Below are positions 44,048-52,539 of a DNA stretch of 64,000 bases, in pieces. Below the pieces are notes generated by a model. That model searched no databases. It was not told the DNA's origin and saw only the letters and a list, made by a program, of their open reading frames with translations. The translations under genes were made by a program, and so were the position numbers. Where the stretch lies: positions 682,001-746,000 of the forward strand of contig NZ_SLVP01000001.1 of the NCBI RefSeq assembly GCF_004345425.1, given 5' to 3'. This DNA is from Paenibacillus sp. BK033. Its GTDB lineage: Bacteria > Bacillota > Bacilli > Paenibacillales > Paenibacillaceae. Every line of letters starts with the position of its first letter. Within the stretch, counting starts at the first letter, position 1.

Positions 44048-44073
44048 TTAACCACGATTCGGGGAGGTGAAAC
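44048..44073 (-). promoter_or_regulatory. Candidate SigB promoter of the DUF1328-gsp17M operon
   Basis: On the minus strand GTTTCA (complement of 44068-44073), 14 bp, GGTTAA (complement of 44048-44053). Same -35 hexamer and spacer as the sigB operon promoter. Confidence 0.55.
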
Positions 44074-44131
44074 ATCTTCTTTTCGCAAAAAGCACATCAA
44101 ATAGTTTACTTCATTAATAGTTTCATAAAAA

Positions 44132-44163
44132 AACAGCCTGCACGGGATCCCGTGCAGGCTGTT
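44132..44163 (-). terminator. Terminator after ugpQ
   Basis: A perfect 16-bp palindromic stem, AACAGCCTGCACGGGA and its complement, followed on the minus strand by T7. Confidence 0.85.
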
Positions 44164-44179
44164 AGTCGTGTCCAAGCGA

Positions 44180-44938
44180 TTAAAGACGATTAAGATGCTC
44201 TTTCAACAGACCCGGAAAATCGGTAATGATGCCTGTGACGCCGGCGGCAACCAGCCTGTCCCATTCGGCAGGATGATTAGCCGTATAAGGGTAGACTTGA
44301 AGACCGGCTGCAAGAGCGTCCTCGGCATCCTGGGCTCCGATAAGTCCATGATGGGGATGAAGCGACCAGACCTCCGTCTCCAGCAGCGCCGCGTACGAAG
44401 CATGATGGATGAGGTCGGCCGCATACAGCAATCCGATGCGGAGCTCCGGCTCAGCCTGCTTCAGCCTTAGAAGCAGCTTATGGTCGAAAGAAGAAACAAC
44501 GGTACGCTCCAGACGGCTTTCGCCGCGGAGATAATCCAGCAGGACCTGATCGAGAAGGGAGCCCGCGGAGTCCTTGACTTCAACGTTGATTTCGATATGC
44601 TGCGGGAGCAGATCGTATACTTCCTCCAGAAACGGGACTTTCTCCCCGGCAAAAGCAGGCGAGAACCAGCTTCCCGCATCCGCTTCGCGGATGGTGGCGG
44701 AATGCAGCAAGCGGATCGCTCCGGAACTGTCCGTCGTCCGGTCCAGCGTGTCGTCATGGCAAACAATGAGCTTGCCGTCCTCCGACAGGTGAATGTCCAA
44801 CTCTACCATATGGCTGCCTTGCTCGGCCGCAAGCATAAAGCTCGCAAGCGTATTCTCCGGTGCTTCTCCGGCTGCGCCTCTATGGCCAATAACAATAGGG
44901 CTGCTAGCATGAATATTTGGCTCGATTTCCCTCGGCAT
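44180..44938 (-). CDS. ugpQ: Glycerophosphodiester phosphodiesterase
   Basis: 252 residues from the ATG at 44938 (GGGAGGGAA upstream; ATG 44977 has no such site). Hydrolyses glycerophosphodiesters to glycerol-3-phosphate and an alcohol. Catalytic residues are in IGHRGAAGEAPENTLASF, MVELDIHLSEDGKLIVCHDDTLDRTT and EINVEVKD. There is no signal peptide, so it acts in the cytoplasm on imported diesters. It is divergent from the ugp transport operon, which fits the UgpQ role. Confidence 0.88.
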   Translation of the reverse strand: MPREIEPNIHASSPIVIGHRGAAGEAPENTLASFMLAAEQGSHMVELDIHLSEDGKLIVCHDDTLDRTTDSSGAIRLLHSATIREADAGSWFSPAFAGEKVPFLEEVYDLLPQHIEINVEVKDSAGSLLDQVLLDYLRGESRLERTVVSSFDHKLLLRLKQAEPELRIGLLYAADLIHHASYAALLETEVWSLHPHHGLIGAQDAEDALAAGLQVYPYTANHPAEWDRLVAAGVTGIITDFPGLLKEHLNRL

Positions 44939-45080
44939 CTTCTTGTTCCCTCCCAGTCGGGCTTCAATGACATCCAATGGATGACCCGTCGTTCGCCTTC
45001 ATTATAGGCGGGGAAGCTTCGCATGTCCCCATTCGATTATAAATCTAAAGAAAATCTTTAGAAAGGGACGGTTTATTTTC

Positions 45081-45147
45081 AAGTAAGCGTTGTCACATTT
45101 CCTAATCTTAATAAAACGCTGACATAGGAGTTACAAACGGGAGTTAT
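45081..45147 (+). promoter_or_regulatory. Candidate cre and Pho sites upstream of the ugp operon
   Basis: AAGTAAGCGTTGTCA (45081-45095) matches the CcpA site WTGNAANCGNWNNCA at 14 of 15 positions. Further on, TGACAT (45120), TTACAA (45131) and AGTTAT (45142) are spaced by 11 bp, a weak Pho-box-like series. Glycerol-3-phosphate is both a carbon and a phosphate source, so dual control is plausible. The Pho call is weaker than the cre call. Confidence 0.45.
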
Positions 45148-45209
45148 CCTTAGACTTGCCAAGCTATATCAGGTTAAGCCATTTCTTGAAAGGGCGGTTG
45201 TAGTCAAAC

Positions 45210-46175
45210 ATGAATTCGTCACTCTATTCAGACAAATCCAAGCCGGTTTTGTCTCCGGCATCCGCGGCAACGCCTGGCAGCCGGATCAACGCAGGCCTGC
45301 TGCGAAGAATGCGGGAGCATCTCCTCGGTTACCTGTTTTTGGCGCCAAGCGTGGCTATATTCATCCTGTTTTTCTTCTATCCGATGGCTCGCTCCGTCTA
45401 TTTGAGCTTTCAACTTACCGACCCCCGCGGCAGGGTTGCCGCATATGCCGGATGGGACAATTATTCCCGGATGATGGAATCGTCCGCCTTCTGGAACAGT
45501 CTCTGGATCACGGTCAAATTCACGCTGATGACCGTACCGGCCGGTTTGGTTCTCGGCTTGCTATGCGCCAGCCTCGTTCATTCCGCGGGTAAAGGGAGCA
45601 AGCTGTTCCGCTTCATCTTCTCGCTTCCGCTCGCCCTCTCCGTCGGAACGGCATCCATTCTGTGGATGATTTTGTACCATCCATCGCTTGGCATGCTCAA
45701 CTATTTGCTTGGGCAAATCGGCTTCGGACAAGTCCAGTGGCTGACCGATCCGGGTGCGGCGCTTGGCTCCGTCTCCCTTATGACCGTTTGGATGAATTCC
45801 GGCTTTCCGTTTGTTCTGCTGCTGGCCGCTATTCAGGGGCTCGATAACGATGTCATGGACAGCTCGCGAATCGATGGCGCTTCGATGTGGAGAACCTTCT
45901 TCTCGATCAAGCTGCCGCTGCTGTCGCCAACGCTTTTCTTCCTTGCGGTTGTGTCGATTATGAGCGCCTTCCAATCTTTCGGACAAATCAATATCTTGAC
46001 CAGGGGGGGGCCGGCGGGTTCAACGGATGTGCTGGTGTACTCCATCTACCGGGAAGCCTTCATTAACTACCAGTTCGGCACCGGCAGCGCGCTGGCGATC
46101 GTCCTGTTTATTCTAATGCTTCTGCTGACAGCGGTGCAATTCCTTTTCCTTGGAAAGAAGGTGCATTACCAGTGA
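45210..46175 (+). CDS. ugpA: sn-Glycerol-3-phosphate ABC permease UgpA
   Basis: 321 residues, six predicted membrane segments after a 40-residue cytoplasmic N-terminus. LGYLFLAPSVAIFILFFFYPMARSVYLSF and the EAA loop DSSRIDGASMWRTFFSIKLPLLSPT mark the MalF/UgpA family. AAAGGGCGG is 12 bp from the ATG, a rather long distance. First gene of an operon with ugpE and ugpB. Assignment to Ugp rests mostly on the binding protein and the divergent ugpQ. Confidence 0.85.
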   Translation: MNSSLYSDKSKPVLSPASAATPGSRINAGLLRRMREHLLGYLFLAPSVAIFILFFFYPMARSVYLSFQLTDPRGRVAAYAGWDNYSRMMESSAFWNSLWITVKFTLMTVPAGLVLGLLCASLVHSAGKGSKLFRFIFSLPLALSVGTASILWMILYHPSLGMLNYLLGQIGFGQVQWLTDPGAALGSVSLMTVWMNSGFPFVLLLAAIQGLDNDVMDSSRIDGASMWRTFFSIKLPLLSPTLFFLAVVSIMSAFQSFGQINILTRGGPAGSTDVLVYSIYREAFINYQFGTGSALAIVLFILMLLLTAVQFLFLGKKVHYQ

Positions 46176-47011
46176 AGGCTTTCAGTCATCCGCGCAGTCC
46201 ATTCCGCTTATTCAGCCTTTACGGACTGCTCGTCCTGCTGTCGCTGTTAGTGCTTGGGCCATTGCTCTACTTGCTTGCCCAAATCTTCATGACGCCGGAC
46301 GAAGCAAGCCAATTTCCGCCAAAGATTCTTCCTTCCGGTCTTTACACGGGGGAGCTGAAGAACGCCATTGATACCGTGCCGATATTCGGCTTTATTCTCA
46401 ACAGCTTTGTTCTGGCGGTCTCGATTATGATTCTCCAGGTGCTGACGGCGGCGCTGGCCTCTTATGCCTTTGTTTACATTCGGTTTGCCGGCAGCCGTTT
46501 CTGGTTCGCTCTATTTATCAGCACCATGATGATTCCATGGGAAGTCACGATTATTCCCAACTATTTGACCGTCAAAAGCTGGGGATGGCTCGATTCGTTT
46601 CAAGGGCTTATCGTACCGTTTGCCGCTTCGGCCTTTGGCGTGTTCCTGCTCCGCCAGTTCTTCATGCAGCTGCCCCGCGAGCTTTTTGAAGCGGCGCGCA
46701 TAGACGGCTGCGGGCATTTCCGTCACTTCATGTCCATCGTGCTTCCGTTGTCCGGTCCCGCTGCCGCATCGCTTGCGGTATACGTATTCCTGAACGGATG
46801 GAATCAATACTTGTGGCCGCTGCTCGTAACTAGCAGCGATGCGATGCGGACCGTCCAGATCGGAATCGCGATGCTCCAGTTCGAGGAGCTGACAAGCTGG
46901 AATCTGGTGTTGTGCGGAGTCGCGCTTGTCTTGGTGCCGTCGTTTGCCCTGCTCGCGCTAGGCTTGAAGCCGCTCGTGCGGGGCATTACGGCCGGCGCGG
47001 TAAAGGGCTGA
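46172..47011 (+). CDS. ugpE: sn-Glycerol-3-phosphate ABC permease UgpE
   Basis: 279 residues, six predicted segments. The GTG start overlaps the ugpA stop (GTGA). Family features are FPPKILPSGLYTGELKNAIDTVPIFGFILNS split over the first periplasmic loop, and the EAA loop EAARIDGCGHFRHFMSIVLPLSGP. No UgpC ATPase is encoded here, so a shared ATPase such as MsmX-type is likely. Confidence 0.86.
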   Translation: MKAFSHPRSPFRLFSLYGLLVLLSLLVLGPLLYLLAQIFMTPDEASQFPPKILPSGLYTGELKNAIDTVPIFGFILNSFVLAVSIMILQVLTAALASYAFVYIRFAGSRFWFALFISTMMIPWEVTIIPNYLTVKSWGWLDSFQGLIVPFAASAFGVFLLRQFFMQLPRELFEAARIDGCGHFRHFMSIVLPLSGPAAASLAVYVFLNGWNQYLWPLLVTSSDAMRTVQIGIAMLQFEELTSWNLVLCGVALVLVPSFALLALGLKPLVRGITAGAVKG

Positions 47012-47087
47012 TCTTAACCCGGGTACTTGTCCTAACGGACTTGCCATATAGAAAACAAACATTATTTTAAGGGAGAGAAAAGAAACC

Positions 47088-48497
47088 ATGGTTAAACGCA
47101 ATTGGAAAATGGTACTGCCTGTGGCGGCAATGCTTGTGCTGCCTTTATCAGCTTGCGCATCGAATCCGAACAACGGCGGAAATGAACCGTCGCCTACCGT
47201 TTCGGCTTCCAATACGGACACCGCGGCAAACGCTGGCGCCGCTTCCACCGAGCCGGCCAAAGAGCCTGTCAAAGTGGTCTGGTGGCATTCCATGAGCGGC
47301 GAGCTCGGAACGGCTGCGGACAAGCTCGTCAGCGATTTCAACGCTTCGCATCCCGATATTAAGGTAGAAGGCGTCTTCCAAGGCACTTATGACGAAAGCC
47401 TGAACAAGCTGAAGGCATCCATGGATTCCAAGTCCGGCCCTTCCTTGATCCAGGTGTATGAGATCGGTTCGAAATTCATGATCGATTCCGGCGCCGTAAC
47501 GCCGGTGCAGCAGTTCATCGACGAGGAAAGCTACGATATCTCTTCGCTGGAGCCCAATATCCGCAGTTATTATACGTTTGACGGCAAACAGTACTCCATG
47601 CCTTTTAATACTTCCAATCCGATTCTTTACTATAACAAGGACCTTTTCAAGAAAGCCGGCCTTGATCCGAACAAACCGCCTGTCACTTACCAAGAGGTAG
47701 CTGACGCGGCCAAAAAACTGACCGGAAACGGCGTAACGGGAGCTTCCTTCGCAATCTACGGCTGGTTCATGGAGCAGCTGCTTGCCGATCAGGGCAAAGA
47801 TCTTATCAATAACGGCAACGGCCGCGAGAGCGCCGCGACGGAATCGCTCATCAATCAGGAAGCTGCAGTGACTACGCTGACTTGGTGGAAGGGCATGGTC
47901 GACAACAAGTCGGCTCTGAACCTTGGACGCAAGACGGATGACACGAAAAAAGCGTTCCTGGCTGGCCAGATCGCGATGACGCTGGACTCGACGGCTTCGC
48001 TTCGCGGCATTGTTGACGGGGCGGCGGGCAAGTTCGAAGTGGGCACCGCTTTCCTGCCTAAGCCTGACGCATCGTCCGAAGGCGGCGTTGTTGTCGGCGG
48101 CGCGAGCAACTGGATTCTGAACAACAAGCCGGCGGAAGAGCAGAAGGCTGCTTGGGAATTCATGAAGTATTTGGCTGAACCTGCCGTGCAGGCGGAATGG
48201 CATATCAATACCGGTTACTTCCCGATTACGACAAAAGCTTACGACGAGCAGATCGTAAAGGATAACCTGGCGAAATACCCGCAGTTCCAGACGGCTGTTG
48301 ACCAGCTTCATGCCTCCAAGCCAAGCACGGCCAGCCAAGGCGCCGTAATGGGCGTATTCCCCGACGCGCGCCAGACGGTGGAAGGCGCAATCGAGGAAGT
48401 CTTCACGGGCAAGAAGGACGTTAAAGCGGCGCTTGACGACGCAGCCAAGCAAATTACGGAAAAAATCGATATCTACAATAAAACGGTATCGAAATAA
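47088..48497 (+). CDS. ugpB: sn-Glycerol-3-phosphate-binding lipoprotein UgpB
   Basis: 469 residues with lipobox PLSAC (Cys23) and an Asn/Thr/Ala-rich linker. The mature N-terminus VVWWHSMSGELG, then GTYDESLNKLKA and SLIQVYEIGSKFMID, closely follows UgpB sequences. Later FNTSNPILYYNKDLFKKAGLDP and GASNWIL are also typical. Should bind glycerol-3-phosphate or glycerophosphodiesters outside the cell. Position 76 bp after ugpE, before a terminator. Confidence 0.9.
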   Translation: MVKRNWKMVLPVAAMLVLPLSACASNPNNGGNEPSPTVSASNTDTAANAGAASTEPAKEPVKVVWWHSMSGELGTAADKLVSDFNASHPDIKVEGVFQGTYDESLNKLKASMDSKSGPSLIQVYEIGSKFMIDSGAVTPVQQFIDEESYDISSLEPNIRSYYTFDGKQYSMPFNTSNPILYYNKDLFKKAGLDPNKPPVTYQEVADAAKKLTGNGVTGASFAIYGWFMEQLLADQGKDLINNGNGRESAATESLINQEAAVTTLTWWKGMVDNKSALNLGRKTDDTKKAFLAGQIAMTLDSTASLRGIVDGAAGKFEVGTAFLPKPDASSEGGVVVGGASNWILNNKPAEEQKAAWEFMKYLAEPAVQAEWHINTGYFPITTKAYDEQIVKDNLAKYPQFQTAVDQLHASKPSTASQGAVMGVFPDARQTVEGAIEEVFTGKKDVKAALDDAAKQITEKIDIYNKTVSK

Positions 48498-48507
48498 AGC
48501 AGCCAAG

Positions 48508-48546
48508 AACAGCTCTGGAGCTAAGCTCTCCGGGGCTGTTTTTTTG
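48508..48546 (+). terminator. Rho-independent terminator after ugpB
   Basis: AACAGCTCTGGAGC pairs with GCTCTCCGGGGCTGTT, then T7. Confidence 0.8.
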
Positions 48547-48652
48547 TTTTCTCAATAGATTTCAGAATTGTCTGATAATAATGTTTCAACGAATCGATAG
48601 CTGGTTAAGTAATGACATGATAGCATTTCAAATCGAAAAGGATGTGGGATCG

Positions 48653-49507
48653 ATGGATAAGCATAAGGTAAATGTCAATGGCATCGATATGGTATATGAA
48701 GAATGCGGTCAGGAAAACGAAAAAGCGATTATTCTGCTTCACGGTTTTTGCGGATCGTCCCATTATTGGCATAATGTTTGTCCGCTGCTGACCGATCACT
48801 ACCGTGTCATTATGCCGCAGCTGAGGGGCCATGGCGAAACATCGGCACCGGACAATGTGTATACGATGGAAGTGATGGCCGACGATATCAATGCATTGAT
48901 CGAAAAGCTTGGCATTGAAAAAACCGTTGTATTCGGCCATTCTCTAGGCGGCTACGTGACGCTGGCCATTGCGGATAAATACCCTGACAAGCTGGCCGGA
49001 TTCGGACTGATTCATTCCACCGCTCTGCCGGACACGGAAGAAGTGAAAAGGAAAAGGTACCAGGATATTTCCTTCATCCAGAAGGAAGGAATCGAGCCTT
49101 ACGTACACGAGCTGATTCCGAAGCTGTTCAAGGAATCCAAGAGGCAAGATATGCCTGATGAGGTGGAAAAGGTTAAAGAGGCCGGACTCAAAATGTCTGC
49201 AAAGGGAGCTATTCATACGCTTGAAGGCATGATGATGAGGCCGGACCGAAGCGCGATGCTGCATGAAGCAACGTATCCGATACTGCTGGTGGCCGGGGCG
49301 GAGGATGAGGTTGTGACTCCGGATGATACGTTCTCCGTCAATGAACAGGAGACGCCGAAGTCGACGTACGATTACCCGCATATTCAGGAGAATACGTTCG
49401 AGGGCGTCGCCCATATGAGTCTGGTCGAAGCTCCCGAGCAGCTGGCCAGGGTTATCGCCAACTATCTCAGAACGCTTAGCGAGAAGGAGCCCGTGAGGGC
49501 GTTGTAA
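48653..49507 (+). CDS. Alpha/beta-fold hydrolase
   Basis: 284 residues from the ATG at 48653, preceded by AAGGATGTGGGATCG; an earlier in-frame ATG (48581) has none. Oxyanion region LLHGFCGSSHYW, nucleophile Ser in VFGHSLGGYV, acid likely in GAEDEVVTP, and His in EGVAHMSLVEAPEQ. No signal peptide. Monocistronic between terminators. Could be an esterase, lactonase or dehalogenase-like enzyme; substrate unknown. Confidence 0.82.
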   Translation: MDKHKVNVNGIDMVYEECGQENEKAIILLHGFCGSSHYWHNVCPLLTDHYRVIMPQLRGHGETSAPDNVYTMEVMADDINALIEKLGIEKTVVFGHSLGGYVTLAIADKYPDKLAGFGLIHSTALPDTEEVKRKRYQDISFIQKEGIEPYVHELIPKLFKESKRQDMPDEVEKVKEAGLKMSAKGAIHTLEGMMMRPDRSAMLHEATYPILLVAGAEDEVVTPDDTFSVNEQETPKSTYDYPHIQENTFEGVAHMSLVEAPEQLARVIANYLRTLSEKEPVRAL

Positions 49508-49523
49508 AAACGAATAGAAATGC

Positions 49524-49567
49524 ATAGCCGTGCAGGCTCAGCGCCTGCACGGCTATTTATGTTTTTT
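49524..49567 (+). terminator. Rho-independent terminator after the hydrolase
   Basis: ATAGCCGTGCAGGC (49524-49537) pairs perfectly with GCCTGCACGGCTAT (49543-49556); a T6 run follows a few bases later. The stem is close in sequence to the hairpin at 17605-17633. Confidence 0.8.
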
Positions 49568-49650
49568 CAAAGAACCTACTCGAAAAACAACCATTTGTAG
49601 GGTAGAATAAGTGGGCAAGATCATTAACGGCAAAGGACGTGTATAGTCAA

Positions 49651-50058
49651 ATGGCAAAGCTGACACCGTATTTTTACTCCGAGGACGCGAAAACGCAAGC
49701 GGGATTTTACGTGCAGGCTCTTGGCGGTCAGATCATCGATCAAATGACGTATGGGCAAGCTCCGGGTACGGACGAATCGATGAAGGACAAAATCATACAT
49801 ATGGTTTTTCAAGCTGCGGGTGTTATCTTCTATATTGCCGATACGATGCACGAGCCTCCGGGACGCAGCACCAGCTTTGATCTGAACCTCGAATTCAAAA
49901 CGGACGAGGAGGCGCAGCAAGCCTTTGCCAACCTGTCGGAAGGCGGCCGGGTGATTATGCCGCTGGAGAAGCAATTTTGGGGTACGCTGTTTGGCCGGGT
50001 AGAAGACAAATTCGGCATCAAATGGCAGATCAGCACGGAGCCGAAGCCGCAAAGCTAA
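49651..50058 (+). CDS. VOC-superfamily (PhnB/glyoxalase-like) protein
   Basis: 135 residues from ATG 49651; a GTG at 49639 only 2 bp from AAAGGA is less likely. MAKLTPYFYSEDAKTQAGFYVQALGG at the start and a C-terminal RVEDKFGIKWQIS are typical of PhnB-like VOC proteins. The metal ligands of true glyoxalases are not obvious. Monocistronic. Function unknown beyond the fold. Confidence 0.82.
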   Translation: MAKLTPYFYSEDAKTQAGFYVQALGGQIIDQMTYGQAPGTDESMKDKIIHMVFQAAGVIFYIADTMHEPPGRSTSFDLNLEFKTDEEAQQAFANLSEGGRVIMPLEKQFWGTLFGRVEDKFGIKWQISTEPKPQS

Positions 50059-50072
50059 CGATTCGAACCGAG

Positions 50073-50117
50073 ACTATCCGCTGCTCCAGCTTTGGGGAAT
50101 GCCCGGATAGTTTTTTT
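50073..50117 (+). terminator. Rho-independent terminator after the VOC gene
   Basis: ACTATCCG (50073-50080) pairs with CGGATAGT (50104-50111), then T7; the loop is long (23 nt). Confidence 0.65.
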
Positions 50118-50137
50118 GTTAAGGAGAGGGAAACCAA

Positions 50138-50356
50138 ATGGTAGCAAGCGAATGTCCGATCTGCAAGGGGAGCAACCGATGCGGCAATCTGCAAGGACTG
50201 CCGGCCGGAGCTTGCTGGTGCAGCAAGGAGTTTTTTCCGCAAAAGGTGTTTGAGCAAATTCCGTCTGAATTAATGGGAAAAGCCTGCGTATGCCAAGCTT
50301 GTCTGGAAAGGCTGAAGCGGGAATCGAAGGAAGAATCCGGGGAGATGCAATCATGA
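50138..50356 (+). CDS. Cysteine-rich CWC-family protein
   Basis: 72 residues. Cys pattern CPICKGSNRCG, then GACWCSKEFF and ACVCQACL matches the Cys_rich_CWC family, likely a zinc-binding fold. GGAGAGGG precedes the ATG. The next gene overlaps it by 4 bp (ATGA), so it belongs to the yojF-bshB2 operon. Its association with bacillithiol genes hints at a thiol or zinc role, but this is inference. Confidence 0.8.
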   Translation: MVASECPICKGSNRCGNLQGLPAGACWCSKEFFPQKVFEQIPSELMGKACVCQACLERLKRESKEESGEMQS

Positions 50357-50664
50357 ATCCGATAAATCCGTTGGAAGCAGAGGATTTGCTGCGTACGTTC
50401 ACGGGGGAAGAGATTTACGTCCACAGCGAAGCAACATCCTATGTGTTTGTAAGAAATTTCAAGGTGAAGCTGGCGCAGGCTTTCGTAGCCGGAGAGGGGC
50501 CGTTCCGGATTGCTTTACGCTTTGATCAAATCGGCTGGCTCCGAATGGAAGCGCTCACGCATTGCGAGCTGGATGCGAAAGGACGGCTGCTGCTGGCCGG
50601 CTACGATGACAGAGGACGAATGAACGTTGCGCTGCATCTCGGAAAGGAGCCGTTTGCGGAATGA
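50353..50664 (+). CDS. YojF-family (DUF1806) protein
   Basis: 103 residues from the ATG at 50353, overlapping the stop of the CWC gene; the open frame to 50290 is rejected. LRTFTGEEIYVHSEATS, then FRIALRFDQIGWLRMEALTHCELD resembles Bacillus YojF, which likewise precedes the bacillithiol deacetylase gene yojG (bshB2). It overlaps bshB2 by 4 bp. Function unknown; three overlapping genes imply a common process. Confidence 0.72.
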   Translation: MNPINPLEAEDLLRTFTGEEIYVHSEATSYVFVRNFKVKLAQAFVAGEGPFRIALRFDQIGWLRMEALTHCELDAKGRLLLAGYDDRGRMNVALHLGKEPFAE

Positions 50665-51359
50665 GTACAGAACCAAGAAAGCTGCTTGCCGTATTTGCCC
50701 ATCCGGATGACGAGTCTTTTATTTGCGGCGGTACGTTAGCGAAGTATGCCGACAGCGGCGCAGAGATTACGCTTATTAGCGCAACAAGAGGCGAGATGGG
50801 CAGGCGAATGGGCAATCCTCCTTATTTGAACCGCGAGACGATGGCCGCGGCCCGTGAGCGGGAGCTTCGGGAAGCGTGCGAATGCCTTGGGGTCAAGCAT
50901 CTGCATTTCTTCGGCATTCGCGATAAAACGGTGGAGTTTGCCGATCCGGATCAGTTGGCCGAACGCATTGCGGGATACATACGGGAAGTTGACCCCGATG
51001 CTATTCTTACCTTTCACGAGAAATGGGGCGGGCATCCGGATCATTGCGCGATTGGCAAAGCTACGATTGAAGCGCTTGCCCGCACGGGACTTGCGAAAGC
51101 CTTGTATTTCATCTCGTTCGGGGATTCGCTGGCCTACCCGGAGGCTTACGGTTATAGCCAAGAGGAGATTGCCCGGATTGACGTAAGCCGCTATAAAAAA
51201 GCGAAGCTTGCGGCGTTCCGTGCACACCGCTGCCAGACGGAAATCGATGAATGGGTATGGCTGCCTGACCGGCAGGCCATGAGCCGTTTCGGGGATCATG
51301 AATATTTCATCAAAGGAAACAAAGAGGCGCTTAAACGCGGCAATGCCGATTTGTTCTAG
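50661..51359 (+). CDS. bshB2: Bacillithiol biosynthesis deacetylase BshB2
   Basis: 232 residues, LmbE/PIG-L fold. Zinc ligands lie in FAHPDDESF and GGHPDHCAIG. The sequence TLISATRGEMGRRMGNPPYLNRETMAAARERELREAC follows BshB family enzymes closely (given in parts: TRGEMGRR, ARERELREAC). Removes the acetyl group from N-acetylglucosaminyl-malate before cysteine is added. The ATG overlaps the yojF stop. Gene context with YojF supports BshB2 rather than BshB1. Confidence 0.85.
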   Translation: MSTEPRKLLAVFAHPDDESFICGGTLAKYADSGAEITLISATRGEMGRRMGNPPYLNRETMAAARERELREACECLGVKHLHFFGIRDKTVEFADPDQLAERIAGYIREVDPDAILTFHEKWGGHPDHCAIGKATIEALARTGLAKALYFISFGDSLAYPEAYGYSQEEIARIDVSRYKKAKLAAFRAHRCQTEIDEWVWLPDRQAMSRFGDHEYFIKGNKEALKRGNADLF

Positions 51360-51378
51360 CGCCTCCTCGGGAACCCCC

Positions 51379-52539
51379 TTATTCAAATTCGCTTAAAGCC
51401 GTTGCGGCCAGATTTTGAATGACTACATTGTCCATAGGCGGATTATGCAATCCCGCCCGGACATCCCTGTAATAACGCTCGAGAGGCTGCTGACGGGATA
51501 AGCTGGTGCCGCCAACGATCCGCATCGCCAGATCAACGATCTTGATGGCATTATTCGTAACGATATATTTGGCGAGACCAAGGTCAGCTTTCAGAGCTGG
51601 CCTGTTCTCGCTTGTTTCCCGATCCCAGCGGTCCGCGACGGTATACAGCATGGTATGCGCGGTGCGCAGCTCAAGCTCCATCTGGCCAATCGAATGCTGG
51701 ACGGATGGAATCGCCGCAATCGGCTTGTCCATTTGGCCGGGCTTATAGGAATTTGCAAAGGAAAGGGCATAGTCTCTAGCCGCAAGCGCAATGCCAAGAT
51801 AACAGGCCGGAATATGCAGCAGCCAGCCGCCTCCGTCATCCACGCCTTTGCCTGTCAGCCGGTGAGCCGCGGGAACAAAGACCCGATCAAGCACAACATC
51901 GTGGCTTCCGGTTGCGCGCATGCCAAGCGTATCCCAGGTCTCGATAATCGAAACCCGTTCGCAGCGTTTCACGAGGAAATCCGAAGCGCTGTCTTCCCCC
52001 GGGATAAAAGCCGTCACAACAAAACGGTCCAGAATAGGCGATAAGGTACTGAACGTTTTGCGTCCCGTGATAAGCCATCCCCCATCCACCGCGGCTGCCG
52101 TTGTTTCCGGCCTTCCGCCGCGGCTTGGGCTGCCGGAAGCTGCTTCGCTGGCGAAGGTGTTAATCATTGCTCCGTCTTTGACAACGGCCGCGCATAGGTC
52201 AGCGAAGACAGGCTCCTGCCATTTTCGGGAAGTGCGCAGATGCAGCATCTGTCCCATATGCCAGCCAACCGCAAGCGCGGTAGAACCGTCGCCGTAAGCC
52301 AGTCTTTCCTGCAGCATCACCATTTCGTAGAGGGAAATTTCTTCTCCTCCGTATACTTTGGGAACCGTAAGCTTCAAATATCCCGCCTCTCGCAAATCCG
52401 CGAAATTATCAAACGGAAACGAACCTTCGCGGTCGTGCCGGGATGCTCTTTCCGCGAAACTAGCCGCCAATTTGTCTACCAGTGATACCCGGGCTTGCTC
52501 TGCTTCATTCCGGATATATTGATCTACCCAACGAGTCAT
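51379..52539 (-). CDS. Acyl-CoA dehydrogenase-like flavoprotein
   Basis: 386 residues, the three-domain ACAD fold. LTVPKVYGGEEISLYEMV in the N-terminal domain, WLITGRKTFSTL in the middle beta domain, TWDTLGMRATGSHDVVLDRVFVP, and C-terminal MRIVGGTSLSRQQPLERYYRDVRAGLHNPPMDN. The last stretch resembles YdbM and DszC/SfnB-like flavin enzymes more than fatty-acid dehydrogenases, so a monooxygenase is possible. It converges on bshB2, 19 bp apart, and is probably monocistronic. Confidence 0.78.
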   Translation of the reverse strand: MTRWVDQYIRNEAEQARVSLVDKLAASFAERASRHDREGSFPFDNFADLREAGYLKLTVPKVYGGEEISLYEMVMLQERLAYGDGSTALAVGWHMGQMLHLRTSRKWQEPVFADLCAAVVKDGAMINTFASEAASGSPSRGGRPETTAAAVDGGWLITGRKTFSTLSPILDRFVVTAFIPGEDSASDFLVKRCERVSIIETWDTLGMRATGSHDVVLDRVFVPAAHRLTGKGVDDGGGWLLHIPACYLGIALAARDYALSFANSYKPGQMDKPIAAIPSVQHSIGQMELELRTAHTMLYTVADRWDRETSENRPALKADLGLAKYIVTNNAIKIVDLAMRIVGGTSLSRQQPLERYYRDVRAGLHNPPMDNVVIQNLAATALSEFE

